DNA of 64,000 nt from Ralstonia pickettii (GCF_000607165.1 NZ_JFZG01000024.1:963360-1027359); one strand, 5' to 3'; numbered from the stretch's first letter, positions 27,552 through 35,706 are shown. Made by a program: numbers and translations. The notes: generated from the letters alone by a model not told the origin.

Positions 27552-28058
27552 ATGGATACACCCGCCAACGTTCCTCTCGCGCTCCGAAAGGCGCAAGTCA
27601 AGTTCGCACTGCAGACGTTGGGTCTGCTCAAGGCAACACGGCAGCGGTGGTATGAATTGGGTGCTGAGCTGCTGGCCCAAGACGTCGCCCGCACAGAGTC
27701 CGCGCTGGAGGATCTGCAACGCGTCGGAGACTGGAACGCCTTTGCAGCACTGCTGCCCAACGCATTCTGGCAGGCCAGCCAGCGCGGCATGAATGTGCTG
27801 CAGGGGGTGCTGCAGACGGCCATCTCTAACCAATCGAGCTTCGTGGCGGATTACCAGCGCGTCATGCTGGAATGGCAGCAGGCTTCCGTAAGGGCATTGA
27901 GCACGGCAGGCAATGCCATGCCGGTCAATACGGCGCTGCAGGGCATGCTGTCGGCGTGGGGCATGCCGGGCGACGCATTGCTCCCCTCCGGACCCGAGCG
28001 GTCAACTCCTGTCCGTGCGCCCGGCAAGGGCAACGGTCAACTCCATCAAGCTTCCTGA
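27552..28058 (+). CDS. Phasin-like polyhydroxyalkanoate granule protein
   Basis: A 168-residue protein without signal peptide or membrane segment. It is mostly amphipathic helix (LRKAQVKFALQTLGLLKATRQRWYELGAELLAQD, then FWQASQRGMNVLQGVLQTAISNQSSFVADYQR and MLEWQQASVRALS), with a low-complexity C-terminal tail. The pattern and size fit phasins, which coat PHA granules. AAGGAG lies ahead of the ATG. The position between the ABC permease and the MaoC-phosphotransacylase gene, in the same operon as phaC, supports the call. Sequence divergence in phasins is large, so the family call is moderate. Confidence 0.75.
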   Translation: MDTPANVPLALRKAQVKFALQTLGLLKATRQRWYELGAELLAQDVARTESALEDLQRVGDWNAFAALLPNAFWQASQRGMNVLQGVLQTAISNQSSFVADYQRVMLEWQQASVRALSTAGNAMPVNTALQGMLSAWGMPGDALLPSGPERSTPVRAPGKGNGQLHQAS

Positions 28059-28067
28059 CGAGCACAC

Positions 28068-29513
28068 ATGGGCCCCGATCATTTGTCTGCACCGCCGGCC
28101 TTGCTGCCAGTCGGTGATCTGAGTGTTGTGCGCAATCGCACCTTTGACGAAATTGCCATTGGCGACACGGCTGCCATCCTGCGCACGCTCACGGCGGAGG
28201 ACATCCAACTCTTTGCCGTGCTATCGGGGGACGTCAACCCGCAGCACCTGGACCCGGAGTTTGCGGCGTCCACGCGTTTTCATGGTGTGATTGCCCACGG
28301 CATGCTGGGCGGAGCGCTTATTTCCGCTTTGCTTGGCACGCGTTTGCCGGGGCCGGGAACGATCTACCTTGGGCAGACGCTGCAGTTTCTCGCGCCGGTG
28401 CGCATTGGCGACACCTTGACCATCCGCGTGACGGTGGTCAGCAAGGAGGAGGAAAGAAAGCGGATCAAGCTGGCATGCAGTTGCACAAACGACAGCGGCA
28501 CGGTGGCCATCACGGGCGAGGCCGAGGTCATCGCGCCCACCGAGCGGATCGAGCGTCCGCGTACCACGCTGCCGGATGTGCGTATCACCACCGGCAGTGA
28601 TGGCATTCACCGGCTGCTCGACCATGTGCGGCCTCTTGGTGCGATCCGTATGGCCATCGTCCACCCGTGCGATGCGCTGAGCCTGTCTGCCGTGATGGAC
28701 GCGCACGCTGAGGGGCTGATCGTGCCATGCCTCGTCGCGCCGTATGCCAAGCTGATGCGCGTAGCCGCCGAAGCCGGCCTTGACCTCAGTGGCATAGAGA
28801 TCGAAGACGTGCCGCACAGCAGTGCCGCTGCAACCCGCGCAGTGGAGCTTGTGACGCAGGGCAGGGCAGAGGCGCTGATGAAGGGCAGTCTGCATACCGA
28901 CGAGTTGATGGCGGCGGTGGTGCGCGAGGGGGCCGGGCTGCGTACCAAACGGCGGATCAGCCATTGCTTTCTGATGCAATCGCCAGCGTATCCGCGCCCG
29001 TTTATCGTGACGGATGCTGCCATCAACATTGCGCCGACCCTGGATCAAAAGGCGGACATCGTCCGCAACGCCATCGATCTGGCGCATGCGATTGGCGTTG
29101 AACGGCCGCGGGTGGCGATCCTTGCGGCGGTCGAGACCGTGAACCCCCGCATGCCCGCCACGCTTGATGCGGCCGCACTGTGCAAGATGGCGGACCGCGG
29201 TCAGATCGAAGGCGGTGTGCTGGACGGGCCGCTGGCTTTCGACAATGCGGTATCTGCCGCTGCGGCGCGTATCAAGGGCATTATTTCGGAAGTCGCAGGG
29301 CAGGCCGATGTGCTGGTGGTGCCCGATCTGGAAAGCGGCAACATGCTCGCCAAACAGTTGGAATACCTGGGCGGCGCTGCCAGCGCAGGCATCGTGCTTG
29401 GCGCCCGCGTGCCCATTGTGTTGACCAGCCGTGCCGACTCGCGCGAGTCGCGCATCGCGTCGTGTGCCGTTGCCACCTTGCTGGCTCACCGCTACCGCAA
29501 CCTGCCGCCATGA
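28068..29513 (+). CDS. Bifunctional MaoC-like enoyl-CoA hydratase / phosphate acetyl- or butyryltransferase
   Basis: A 481-residue fusion. Residues ~15-165 are a MaoC hot-dog domain (FDEIAIGDTAAILRTLTAEDIQLFAVLSGDVNPQHLDPEFA, then HGMLGGALISALLGTRLPGPG), which carries the hydratase Asp/His pair. Residues ~180-481 are a phosphotransacylase domain (AIVHPCDALSLSAVMDA, GRAEALMKGSLHTDELMAAVV, RISHCFLM, ILAAVETVNPRMPATLDAA, VLDGPLAFDNAVS, GNMLAKQLEYLGGA). The hydratase could supply (R)-3-hydroxyacyl-CoA to PhaC, while the transferase makes an acyl phosphate for the acetate kinase that overlaps its stop codon. The fusion is a known layout in Proteobacteria. Chain-length preference is unknown. Confidence 0.9.
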   Translation: MGPDHLSAPPALLPVGDLSVVRNRTFDEIAIGDTAAILRTLTAEDIQLFAVLSGDVNPQHLDPEFAASTRFHGVIAHGMLGGALISALLGTRLPGPGTIYLGQTLQFLAPVRIGDTLTIRVTVVSKEEERKRIKLACSCTNDSGTVAITGEAEVIAPTERIERPRTTLPDVRITTGSDGIHRLLDHVRPLGAIRMAIVHPCDALSLSAVMDAHAEGLIVPCLVAPYAKLMRVAAEAGLDLSGIEIEDVPHSSAAATRAVELVTQGRAEALMKGSLHTDELMAAVVREGAGLRTKRRISHCFLMQSPAYPRPFIVTDAAINIAPTLDQKADIVRNAIDLAHAIGVERPRVAILAAVETVNPRMPATLDAAALCKMADRGQIEGGVLDGPLAFDNAVSAAAARIKGIISEVAGQADVLVVPDLESGNMLAKQLEYLGGAASAGIVLGARVPIVLTSRADSRESRIASCAVATLLAHRYRNLPP

Positions 29514-30694
29514 ACGATTGCATCGTCGTACTGAATTGCGGCTCGTCGAGCATCAAGTTTGCATTGTTCGATGCCACCCTGGATCCATTGCAGCGCACAC
29601 CCATGTGGAGCGGGAAAGTGGAGGGGATCGGCACCGAGCACCCTCTGGCGACAGAGGCTGGCGCGCCAACACAAGCGCTAGCGCTTGACAGTTCGCAGCC
29701 CTATCACGCCGCACTCATGCACATTCGCCAGCGTGTCGAGCACAGGCTGGACGGCCGCCGGCTGATGGCCGTGGCGCATCGGGTGGTGCATGGCGGCTCC
29801 AAATATTTCGCGCCGGTACGCGTGAACTCGGAGGTGCTTTCCGATCTACGGAGCTACATTCCGCTGGCGCCCCTGCATCAGCCGTTTGCGCTGGAGGCCA
29901 TCGAGGCGCTGCTGTCGGACTTGCCCGATGTGCCGCAAGTCGCGTGCTTCGATACCGCGTTTCACCGCACGCTGCCGCAGGTTGAGACGATGCTGCCGCT
30001 GCCGTACACGGCATGGGAGCGCGGTCTGCGCCGTTATGGCTTTCACGGGTTGTCGTACGAGTACATGTCGATCGCTTTGCCGGAACGGCATGGCGATATA
30101 GCCCTGGGGCGAGGCATCGTCGCGCACTTGGGCAGCGGCGCCAGCCTGTGTGCGATGCACGGCCTGAAGAGCGTGGCCACAACGATGGGGTTTTCCGCCC
30201 TCGACGGCCTGATGATGGGGACGCGATGTGGCTCGCTCGATCCGGGTGCGGTGCTCTACATGATGGAGACGGAGCATCTTTCCCCCGCACAAGTCGGGCA
30301 CGTGCTGTATCACGAATCGGGTCTGCTTGGGGTGTCGGGGCTGTCTTCCGACCCGCGCGAGCTGATTGCGTGCGAGGCCGACAACCCGCGCGCGCAGGCA
30401 GCGCTCGCGCTCTACGTGCGCCGGATCGTCCGTGAGATCGGCGCCCTGGTGGCCGTGCTGGGCGGCCTGGATTTCTTGGTCTTCACGGCGGGTATTGGCG
30501 AACACAACGCTGTACTTCGCGAACGCGTTGTGGGCGCACTTGGCTATTTGGGCGCCGACCTAGATGACGAGGCCAACCAGGCGCATGCGGCGATCATTTC
30601 CAGTTCAGCGAGCCGGATTCGCGTGGCGGTCGAGCCTACAAATGAGGAGTGGGTGGCAGCTCGGCATGCGGTGCAGTGCAATCTACGGCCATAA
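29510..30694 (+). CDS. ackA: Acetate kinase (possibly propionate/butyrate kinase)
   Basis: A 394-residue ASKHA-fold kinase that makes ATP from acyl phosphate. Motifs in order: VLNCGSSSIKFALFD, VAHRVVHGG, APLHQPFALEAI, VACFDTAFHRTLPQ, RRYGFHGLSYEYMS, IVAHLGSGASLCAM, STMGFSALDGLMMGTRCGSLDPG (as TTMGFSALDG), and FTAGIGEHNAVLRERV. The ATG at 29510 overlaps the stop of the phosphotransacylase gene (ATGA), so the two steps are coupled. It ends the phaC operon. Together the pair could recycle CoA and recover ATP from acyl-CoA not used for polymer. Confidence 0.93.
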   Translation: MNDCIVVLNCGSSSIKFALFDATLDPLQRTPMWSGKVEGIGTEHPLATEAGAPTQALALDSSQPYHAALMHIRQRVEHRLDGRRLMAVAHRVVHGGSKYFAPVRVNSEVLSDLRSYIPLAPLHQPFALEAIEALLSDLPDVPQVACFDTAFHRTLPQVETMLPLPYTAWERGLRRYGFHGLSYEYMSIALPERHGDIALGRGIVAHLGSGASLCAMHGLKSVATTMGFSALDGLMMGTRCGSLDPGAVLYMMETEHLSPAQVGHVLYHESGLLGVSGLSSDPRELIACEADNPRAQAALALYVRRIVREIGALVAVLGGLDFLVFTAGIGEHNAVLRERVVGALGYLGADLDDEANQAHAAIISSSASRIRVAVEPTNEEWVAARHAVQCNLRP

Positions 30695-30801
30695 GCCTTC
30701 CTTGCACGATCGTTGATCGGGCTGGCAGGCAGTTATGCACAGTGTGCTGCACTGCCCCATGTCCACCTCGCTTGGTGGACACGAGCTTGCAGAAATTGGC
30801 A

Positions 30802-31143
30802 TTACCGTGGCGTCTGCCTCCACATCTGATGGTTCAGCATCATCTGCTCCATCATCTGATAGTGGAGGTCCATGTACTGGTCCGACATGTATTGGTGTTC
30901 CTTCATCTGCTCGGGTGTGAGGCGCGAGTAGTAGCCACCCATTCCCCGCCACCCCACCATCGGGCCGCCGCCCATCATGTGACCACCGCGCATTCCAGGG
31001 CCACCCATCATTCCAGGACCGCCCATCATTCCCGGGCCCCACAGCTCACGCATCATGCCCATCGTGCTCTGCGTTGTTGCCCAATGTTCATCGAGCAGTT
31101 TCTGGCGCTCTTTCGGATCCTGGGTCTGGCGAGCCTTGTCCAT
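30802..31143 (-). CDS. Met/Gly/His-rich small protein of unknown function
   Basis: A 113-residue product from the ATG at 31143 (MDKARQTQDPKERQKLLDEHW), preceded by GAGGAA. The centre is a repeat of the type GPGMMGGPGMMGGPGMRGGHMMGGG, followed by helices rich in Met, His, Gln and Tyr (QYMSDQYMDLHYQMMEQMMLNHQMW). Met/His-rich proteins of this kind are usually periplasmic and linked to copper or other soft metals. Here, though, no signal peptide can be read in frame: the upstream codons resemble a continuing helix but lack a start. The gene may be a 5'-truncated relic, or it may act in the cytoplasm. It lies next to the sulfide island. Confidence 0.6.
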   Translation of the reverse strand: MDKARQTQDPKERQKLLDEHWATTQSTMGMMRELWGPGMMGGPGMMGGPGMRGGHMMGGGPMVGWRGMGGYYSRLTPEQMKEHQYMSDQYMDLHYQMMEQMMLNHQMWRQTPR

Positions 31144-31217
31144 TTCTTCCTCACGTATCTCTTGAAGCGAAATATGAAGGCCAATCTGATTGAGGTGGCG
31201 TGCGATGGCGATAGCCC

Positions 31218-31436
31218 TCAGTAGGGCAATCCTTCTTCGATCGGAAGGGAAGGGTCCCGGGACCACTCGTTCCAGGAACCGAGATATAGCCGCACGTTCT
31301 TGATGCCGGCTTCCTCCAGCGCGACGAACGTTGTGGATGCGCGCGCGCCTTTGAAGCAGAAGACAATGACGGGGGTTTCCTGGCGAATTCCGACCGTCGC
31401 GCATTCGGCAAGAATCTCTGCCGGTGACTTGAACAT
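31218..31436 (-). pseudogene. C-terminal remnant of a rhodanese-type sulfurtransferase
   Basis: The 72 residues from the first ATG keep the active-site loop of a rhodanese (PVIVFCFKGARAS with the catalytic Cys) and the conserved end GIKNVRLYLGSWNEWSRDPSLPIEEGLPY of two-domain thiosulfate sulfurtransferases. The whole first domain and most of the second are missing. The frame stays open upstream into the dioxygenase gene, but there is no family sequence there and no ribosome site at the ATG. I take it as a truncated copy left after rearrangement. A short active peptide cannot be fully excluded. It lies 28 bases after the dioxygenase gene, and sulfurtransferases are normal partners of persulfide dioxygenases. 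Confidence 0.7.
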
Positions 31437-31464
31437 CTGCCCAGTGGGCGTGCGCGATGTGGCC

Positions 31465-32325
31465 TCAGAGGGCGTTAAGCGGGATTTTCAGGTAGCGAAC
31501 GCCGTTCTCTTCGGGCGGGGGCAGCTCTCCTGCGCGGATGTTGACCTGCACTGAAGGCAGAATCAGCGTCGGCATCGCCAGCGTCGCATCGCGGGCCTGC
31601 CGCATGGCGACAAACTGTGCCTCGGTCACGCCGTCGTGCACATGGATATTGCGATTGCGTTCGTCACGCACCGTCGTTTCCCAGGCCGGACCCCGTCCTT
31701 CTGGCGGATAGTCGTGACACATGAAAAGCCGGGTCTCGCCTGGCAAGTCCAGCAGCTTACGGATGGAGTGAAACAGCTCGTGTGCATTGCCACCCGGGAA
31801 GTCACAGCGCGCGGTGCCAACGTCCGGCATGAACAGCGTATCGCCCACGAAAACCACATCCTCGAATTGGTACGCCATATCGGCAGGTGTGTGGCCTGGC
31901 ACGTGAATCGCCTTGCCGGTCAGCCCGCCGATGGCGAACGTCTCGCCGTCTTCAAACAGATGGTCGAACTGTGACCCGTCTGGCCGGAACTCCGCTTCCA
32001 GGTTGAAGAGTTCTTTGAACACGCCCTGCACCTGTCGGATGTGTTGACCGATGCCGATGCGGCCACCCAGATGACGCTTGAGATAGGGCGCGGCGGAAAG
32101 GTGGTCTGCGTGTGCATGCGTCTCAAGAATCCATTCGACGCGCAACGCACGCTCGCGCACAAACGCGATGACCCGGTCGGCGCTGGCCGTCGACGTCCGG
32201 CCCGACTTTGGGTCGTAATCCAGGACCGAGTCGATGATCGCGCACTCGGAGCGCGCTTCCTGATGAACCACGTAGGTCACTGTCCAGGTTGCCGGGTCAA
32301 AGAATGGCTGAACAATCGGTTGCAT
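31465..32325 (-). CDS. blh: Persulfide dioxygenase-like metallo-beta-lactamase protein (Blh/ETHE1 type)
   Basis: A 286-residue beta-lactamase-fold hydrolase or dioxygenase. The metal motif is THAHADHLSA, with later histidines in HVPGHTPADMAYQ, the bridging aspartate in VFVGDTLFMPDVGTARCDFPGG, and MCHDYPP. This matches ETHE1/Blh persulfide dioxygenases, which oxidise glutathione persulfide to sulfite. The ATG at 32325 (MQPIVQPFFDPAT) has TAGGAGG four bases upstream; an earlier in-frame ATG at 32349 does not. It is divergent from bigR across an AT-rich operator region, as in known sulfide-detoxification loci. Confidence 0.9.
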   Translation of the reverse strand: MQPIVQPFFDPATWTVTYVVHQEARSECAIIDSVLDYDPKSGRTSTASADRVIAFVRERALRVEWILETHAHADHLSAAPYLKRHLGGRIGIGQHIRQVQGVFKELFNLEAEFRPDGSQFDHLFEDGETFAIGGLTGKAIHVPGHTPADMAYQFEDVVFVGDTLFMPDVGTARCDFPGGNAHELFHSIRKLLDLPGETRLFMCHDYPPEGRGPAWETTVRDERNRNIHVHDGVTEAQFVAMRQARDATLAMPTLILPSVQVNIRAGELPPPEENGVRYLKIPLNAL

Positions 32326-32360
32326 GGGGCCTCCTATGCCGCACATCAATCTACTGGAAA

Positions 32361-32384
32361 ATAATATATTTTTTTATATACTAT
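32361..32384. promoter_or_regulatory. Candidate BigR operator
   Basis: An AT-rich imperfect palindrome, ATAATATAT-N6-ATATACTAT, matches at 8 of 9 arm positions. It sits in the 82-bp gap between the divergent dioxygenase and bigR genes. Its composition stands out sharply from the surrounding GC-rich DNA. One repressor site here could control both directions. Confidence 0.7.
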
Positions 32385-32407
32385 ACGCATGGAAACCGAA
32401 AGCACAT

Positions 32408-32746
32408 ATGGACAACGATCAAGCTGCTATCGACCTCGTCAGCATGCAAGCCGCCGCGTCGAACGCTTGCGTCTTACTCAAGCTGCTCGCCAATCCTGAC
32501 CGACTGCTGCTGATGTGCCAGTTGTCGCAAGAGGAGCTGTCCGTGGGCGCACTGGAGGAGCGGCTGGGCATCCGGCAGCCGACGCTGTCGCAACAGCTGG
32601 GCATCCTGCGCGAGAACGGCTTGGTGGTGTCACGTCGTGATGGGAAGAACATCTTTTATTCGATCGAAAGTGGGCCGGCGCTCGCAGTCATGACTGTCCT
32701 TTACGAACAGTTCTGCGCCGACGGCAAAGGGGAAAAAACATGCTGA
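32408..32746 (+). CDS. bigR: ArsR-family sulfide/persulfide-responsive repressor (BigR type)
   Basis: A 112-residue winged-helix repressor. The DNA-binding part reads LLKLLANPDRLLLMCQLSQEELSVGALEERLGIRQPTLSQQLGILRENGLVVSRRDGKNIFYSI. Cys37 in LLMCQL and Cys103 in YEQFC occupy the positions of the two redox cysteines of BigR, which form a disulfide or polysulfide bridge when sulfide is present and release DNA. The ATG at 32408 (MDNDQAAID) was chosen; the frame start at 32324 lies across the operator. It overlaps the next gene by seven bases. The role follows from family knowledge and context. Confidence 0.9.
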   Translation: MDNDQAAIDLVSMQAAASNACVLLKLLANPDRLLLMCQLSQEELSVGALEERLGIRQPTLSQQLGILRENGLVVSRRDGKNIFYSIESGPALAVMTVLYEQFCADGKGEKTC

Positions 32747-33174
32747 TTGACATCACAAACTTCACGCCTGGCCTGTCGCTGGGCGGCGGACTGATCATCG
32801 GTGCGGCGGCGGCCGTGCTGGTGCTGTTCAACGGCCGTATCGCAGGCATCAGCGGCATCCTGGGCGGGTTATTGAGCCTGCCACGCACTGACGTGGTCTG
32901 GCGCGTGGCCTTTCTTGCCGGTCTGGTCGGTGCCCCGGTCATTGCGACTGTGCTCGGCAGGGCGCCCGTTGCAGATATCCAGGCCGGCTGGAGCGAAATC
33001 CTGGTCGCCGGCTTTCTGGTGGGCCTGGGCACGCGCTACGCCAGCGGCTGCACAAGCGGCCACGGGGTGTGCGGTATCTCGCGCGGCTCCGTTCGCTCCC
33101 TGGTTGCGACCTCGACCTTCATGGCGGCTGGCTTCCTGACCGTCTTCGTGCAACGACATCTGATTGGAGGCTGA
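32740..33174 (+). CDS. YeeE/YedE-family membrane protein, first of a pair (PmpA-like)
   Basis: A 144-residue protein with about four membrane segments. [16 protein letters not shown] and [23 protein letters not shown] are the family signature; the cysteine in [11 protein letters not shown] is thought to carry sulfur in YeeE-type thiosulfate importers. It starts inside the end of bigR and is followed by a second, partly homologous gene, as in pmpA/pmpB pairs of BigR operons. The two halves together correspond to a full-length YeeE. A likely task is passage of a sulfur compound such as thiosulfate. Confidence 0.9.
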   Translation: MLIDITNFTPGLSLGGGLIIGAAAAVLVLFNGRIAGISGILGGLLSLPRTDVVWRVAFLAGLVGAPVIATVLGRAPVADIQAGWSEILVAGFLVGLGTRYASGCTSGHGVCGISRGSVRSLVATSTFMAAGFLTVFVQRHLIGG

Positions 33175-33175
33175 C

Positions 33176-33607
33176 ATGGCTGCCATTACCGCATTGCTCG
33201 CCGGCCTGCTTTTCGGCATGGGCTTAATGATTTCCGGGATGGCCAATCCGGCCAAGGTGCAGGGCTTTCTCGACCTGGCAGGCCGGTGGGACCCTTCTCT
33301 GGCGTTCGTGATGATCGGCGCGATTGCCGTTGGCTCACTCGCGTTCTTCATTGCCAAACGCCGCAAGCGTTCGTTCCTCGGAATGTCCATGCAGTTGCCG
33401 GCAAGCACGGTCGTGACACTGCGGCTGGTGTTGGGCAGCGCCGCGTTTGGAATCGGCTGGGGCTTGGCAGGCTTCTGCCCGGGCCCCGCGCTCGTGGCCC
33501 TGGGTGCGGGTTATCCGAAAGCGATTGGCTTCGTAGCCGCCATGGTGGCTGGCATGGTTGTCTTCGAGGTCTTTGAGCGAATGAAATCCAGCGCACAACA
33601 CGCATAA
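33176..33607 (+). CDS. YeeE/YedE-family membrane protein, second of a pair (PmpB-like)
   Basis: A 143-residue protein with about four membrane segments. It starts [41 protein letters not shown] and has the second sulfur-binding signature [15 protein letters not shown]. The ATG at 33176 follows the stop of the first half by one base, which indicates strict coupling. The frame start 12 bases earlier overlaps the previous stop. The two proteins probably assemble into one sulfur-compound channel. Confidence 0.9.
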   Translation: MAAITALLAGLLFGMGLMISGMANPAKVQGFLDLAGRWDPSLAFVMIGAIAVGSLAFFIAKRRKRSFLGMSMQLPASTVVTLRLVLGSAAFGIGWGLAGFCPGPALVALGAGYPKAIGFVAAMVAGMVVFEVFERMKSSAQHA

Positions 33608-33625
33608 GCAGGCTACGGGGAGTCA

Positions 33626-34444
33626 ATGGAAAACATCGTTGTAAGCAGCGCTGCACTTGGCGCTGTGGTCGGCCTCATTCTGGCGTTGACTGGTGCAGGT
33701 GGCGCGATCCTCGCGGTTCCGTTTCTGCTGTTCGTCCTGCGCCTCAATGTTGCAGAGGCCGCGCCGGTCGCCCTGCTTGCCGTGGGCCTGTCTGCGGCCG
33801 TGGGGGCCGCCATTGGACTGCGGGCGGGCATCGTGCGCTACCGCGCCGCCACGCTGATGGCATTGGCCGGTACGGTCTTCTCACCCGCAGGCTTGTGGCT
33901 CGCGCACCGTCTTCCGAACGGACCGCTGACCCTGCTCTTCGCTGCCGTGCTGGCCTTTGTTGCGCTGCGCATGTTCAAGCAGGCTAGCGCGAGTGCGCCC
34001 CACAGAGCGGAAACCGAGCAGCACTCGCAACCGTGTCAACTGGATAACCAGACCGGCCGCTTTGTCTGGACGGCTTCCTGCACCCGCGCGCTCGCGCTTT
34101 CGGGCATTGGCGCTGGCTTTCTCTCGGGCCTGCTGGGGGTGGGTGGGGGCTTCGTCATCGTTCCGGCGCTCAAGAAAGCCACCAACGCCCCGGTGCATTC
34201 CATCGTGGCGACCTCTCTGGCAGTCATTACCTTGGTGTCTGCCTCAGGCGTCATCACAACTGCCTTGTCGGGGCGAATGAACTGGCAGATCGGCGTGCCT
34301 TTTGCCGCAGGCGCCATGCTTGCCATGCTGGGTGGGCGGGTCGTGGCCGGTCAGTTGAGCGGCCACAGGCTGCAGCAGGGCTTCGCGTTTATCGCGGGTC
34401 TCATTGCCATCGGGATGGTGGCGAAGGTCGCACTGGCAGCGTAA
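33626..34444 (+). CDS. TauE/SafE-family sulfite/anion permease
   Basis: A 272-residue inner-membrane protein with about eight segments and the two family repeats: GLILALTGAGGAILAVPFLLFVLRLNVAEAAPVALLAVGLSAAVGA and GAGFLSGLLGVGGGFVIVPALKKATNAPVHSIVATSL. TauE/SafE proteins export sulfite or organosulfonates. Together with the persulfide dioxygenase, which makes sulfite, it would clear the product from the cell, as proposed for the permease in BigR operons. The ATG lies 18 bases after the previous stop, preceded by GGGGAG. Confidence 0.9.
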   Translation: MENIVVSSAALGAVVGLILALTGAGGAILAVPFLLFVLRLNVAEAAPVALLAVGLSAAVGAAIGLRAGIVRYRAATLMALAGTVFSPAGLWLAHRLPNGPLTLLFAAVLAFVALRMFKQASASAPHRAETEQHSQPCQLDNQTGRFVWTASCTRALALSGIGAGFLSGLLGVGGGFVIVPALKKATNAPVHSIVATSLAVITLVSASGVITTALSGRMNWQIGVPFAAGAMLAMLGGRVVAGQLSGHRLQQGFAFIAGLIAIGMVAKVALAA

Positions 34445-34499
34445 TGCCAAACACACGAACGTACCCGAAAAAGGTACGCCTCATACAAAGGAGACACTC

Positions 34500-35318
34500 T
34501 TGAACTCAGTCAAGTCGCACACCCTGGTAGTGGCGCTTTTGGCGGCAACCAGCATGCCTGCGCTATCGCAACCTCAGACCGTCCCGATGCACGTGCCTGA
34601 GGAGTCTTCGATCCCGCAGGGGGCCATGGGGGACGCCATCAAGCGCGGAAAGGAGCTGCTGACGGATACCCACAAACAGTTGCCCCGAAACGTGGGCAAC
34701 GGCCTGAACTGTACGAGTTGCCATCTGAATGGCGGGACGACGGCCTACGCATCGCCTTGGGTCGGGCTCACAGGAGCCTTTCCGGAATACCGGTCCCGCA
34801 GCGGCAAAATCATCTCGCTGCAGGAGCGCATCAACGACTGCTTCCAGCGCTCGATGAACGGCAAACCGCTGCCCTTCGACTCGGCAGAGATGAACGCCAT
34901 CATGGCCTATATGAAGTGGCTGTCCACAGGCGTGCCCACCGGCACCAATGTGGCTGGCCGAGGTTTCGAGAAGATTGACACCTCGCTCGTTCCAAACCGT
35001 GAGCACGGCAAATCAGTCTACGCAGCACAGTGCGCGTCCTGCCACGGTGCTGAGGGGCAGGGCACCCCAAATCCGCAAGGCGGCTACATATTCCCGCCAC
35101 TGTGGGGCAAGGACTCGTTCAACGTGGGGGCAGGGATGGCCCGGATGTACACCGCTGCTGCGTTCGTGAAGCACAACATGCCGCTTGGTCAGGGCGGCAC
35201 GCTGTCTGCGCAGGATGCTGTGGATGTCGCCGCGTTCTTTACCCAGCAACCCCGCCCAGACTACGCGCCACGCGTCAACGATTGGCCCAAAGGTGACAGG
35301 CCGAAGGACGCACGCTAG
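34500..35318 (+). CDS. Dihaem cytochrome c, thiosulfate dehydrogenase (TsdA)-like
   Basis: A 272-residue exported protein starting at TTG 34500, with AAAGGAG upstream. The signal peptide is HTLVVALLAATSMPALS. Two haem c sites are CTSCH at residue 71 and CASCH at residue 178. Between them is RINDCFQRSMNGKPLP; Cys114 here sits where TsdA enzymes have the unusual cysteine haem ligand. TsdA oxidises two thiosulfates to tetrathionate, or the reverse, in the periplasm. In this sulfide island it probably handles thiosulfate formed from persulfide and sulfite. An upstream in-frame ATG at 34404 lies in the permease gene and is unlikely. Confidence 0.87.
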   Translation: MNSVKSHTLVVALLAATSMPALSQPQTVPMHVPEESSIPQGAMGDAIKRGKELLTDTHKQLPRNVGNGLNCTSCHLNGGTTAYASPWVGLTGAFPEYRSRSGKIISLQERINDCFQRSMNGKPLPFDSAEMNAIMAYMKWLSTGVPTGTNVAGRGFEKIDTSLVPNREHGKSVYAAQCASCHGAEGQGTPNPQGGYIFPPLWGKDSFNVGAGMARMYTAAAFVKHNMPLGQGGTLSAQDAVDVAAFFTQQPRPDYAPRVNDWPKGDRPKDAR

Positions 35319-35502
35319 CGCCGGGCGGCCGGGCGACGGACCACTTAGCAAAGTGTTGCGCTACATCATGACCCGGCTTTTGACTTGCGTTAAGAATTTT
35401 CCCAAGGCGCATATGAGTCGCCCAGCCTCTGAACGGATTGCACAGCAACGTTCAGCCTTGGTGAAAAGCCTGTGCAATCCTCATCGAATCAAGGAGTCCG
35501 CC

Positions 35503-35706
35503 ATGCAAGCAAATGTTGGAACGATCGACCGCGTTATTCGAATTGTTGTCGGGCTGGTTTTGATCGGTCTGGCCGCGACAGGGCGCGTGGGCGCCTGGGG
35601 CTGGATTGGCATCGTGCCACTGCTGACAGGTATCGTGCGCGTATGCCCCGCCTACAGCATTCTGGGCGTGAAAACGTGCGCAGCGCCGAAGGCGGATGCA
35701 AAGTAG
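35503..35706 (+). CDS. DUF2892 (YgaP-type) small membrane protein
   Basis: A 67-residue protein preceded by AAGGAG. The sequence NVGTIDRVIRIVVGLVLIGL, then WGWIGIVPLLTGIVRVCPAYSILGVKTC is the standard DUF2892 pattern with two membrane segments and conserved cysteines. In YgaP the same domain is joined to a rhodanese, and stand-alone copies often sit in sulfur-oxidation loci, which fits its place after the TsdA-like gene. Confidence 0.88.
   Translation: MQANVGTIDRVIRIVVGLVLIGLAATGRVGAWGWIGIVPLLTGIVRVCPAYSILGVKTCAAPKADAK

Noticed and set aside
30761..30780. Hairpin GTCCACC/GGTGGAC as terminator after ackA
   Set aside because: The stem is short and has no T run on either strand, so it is not a typical terminator.
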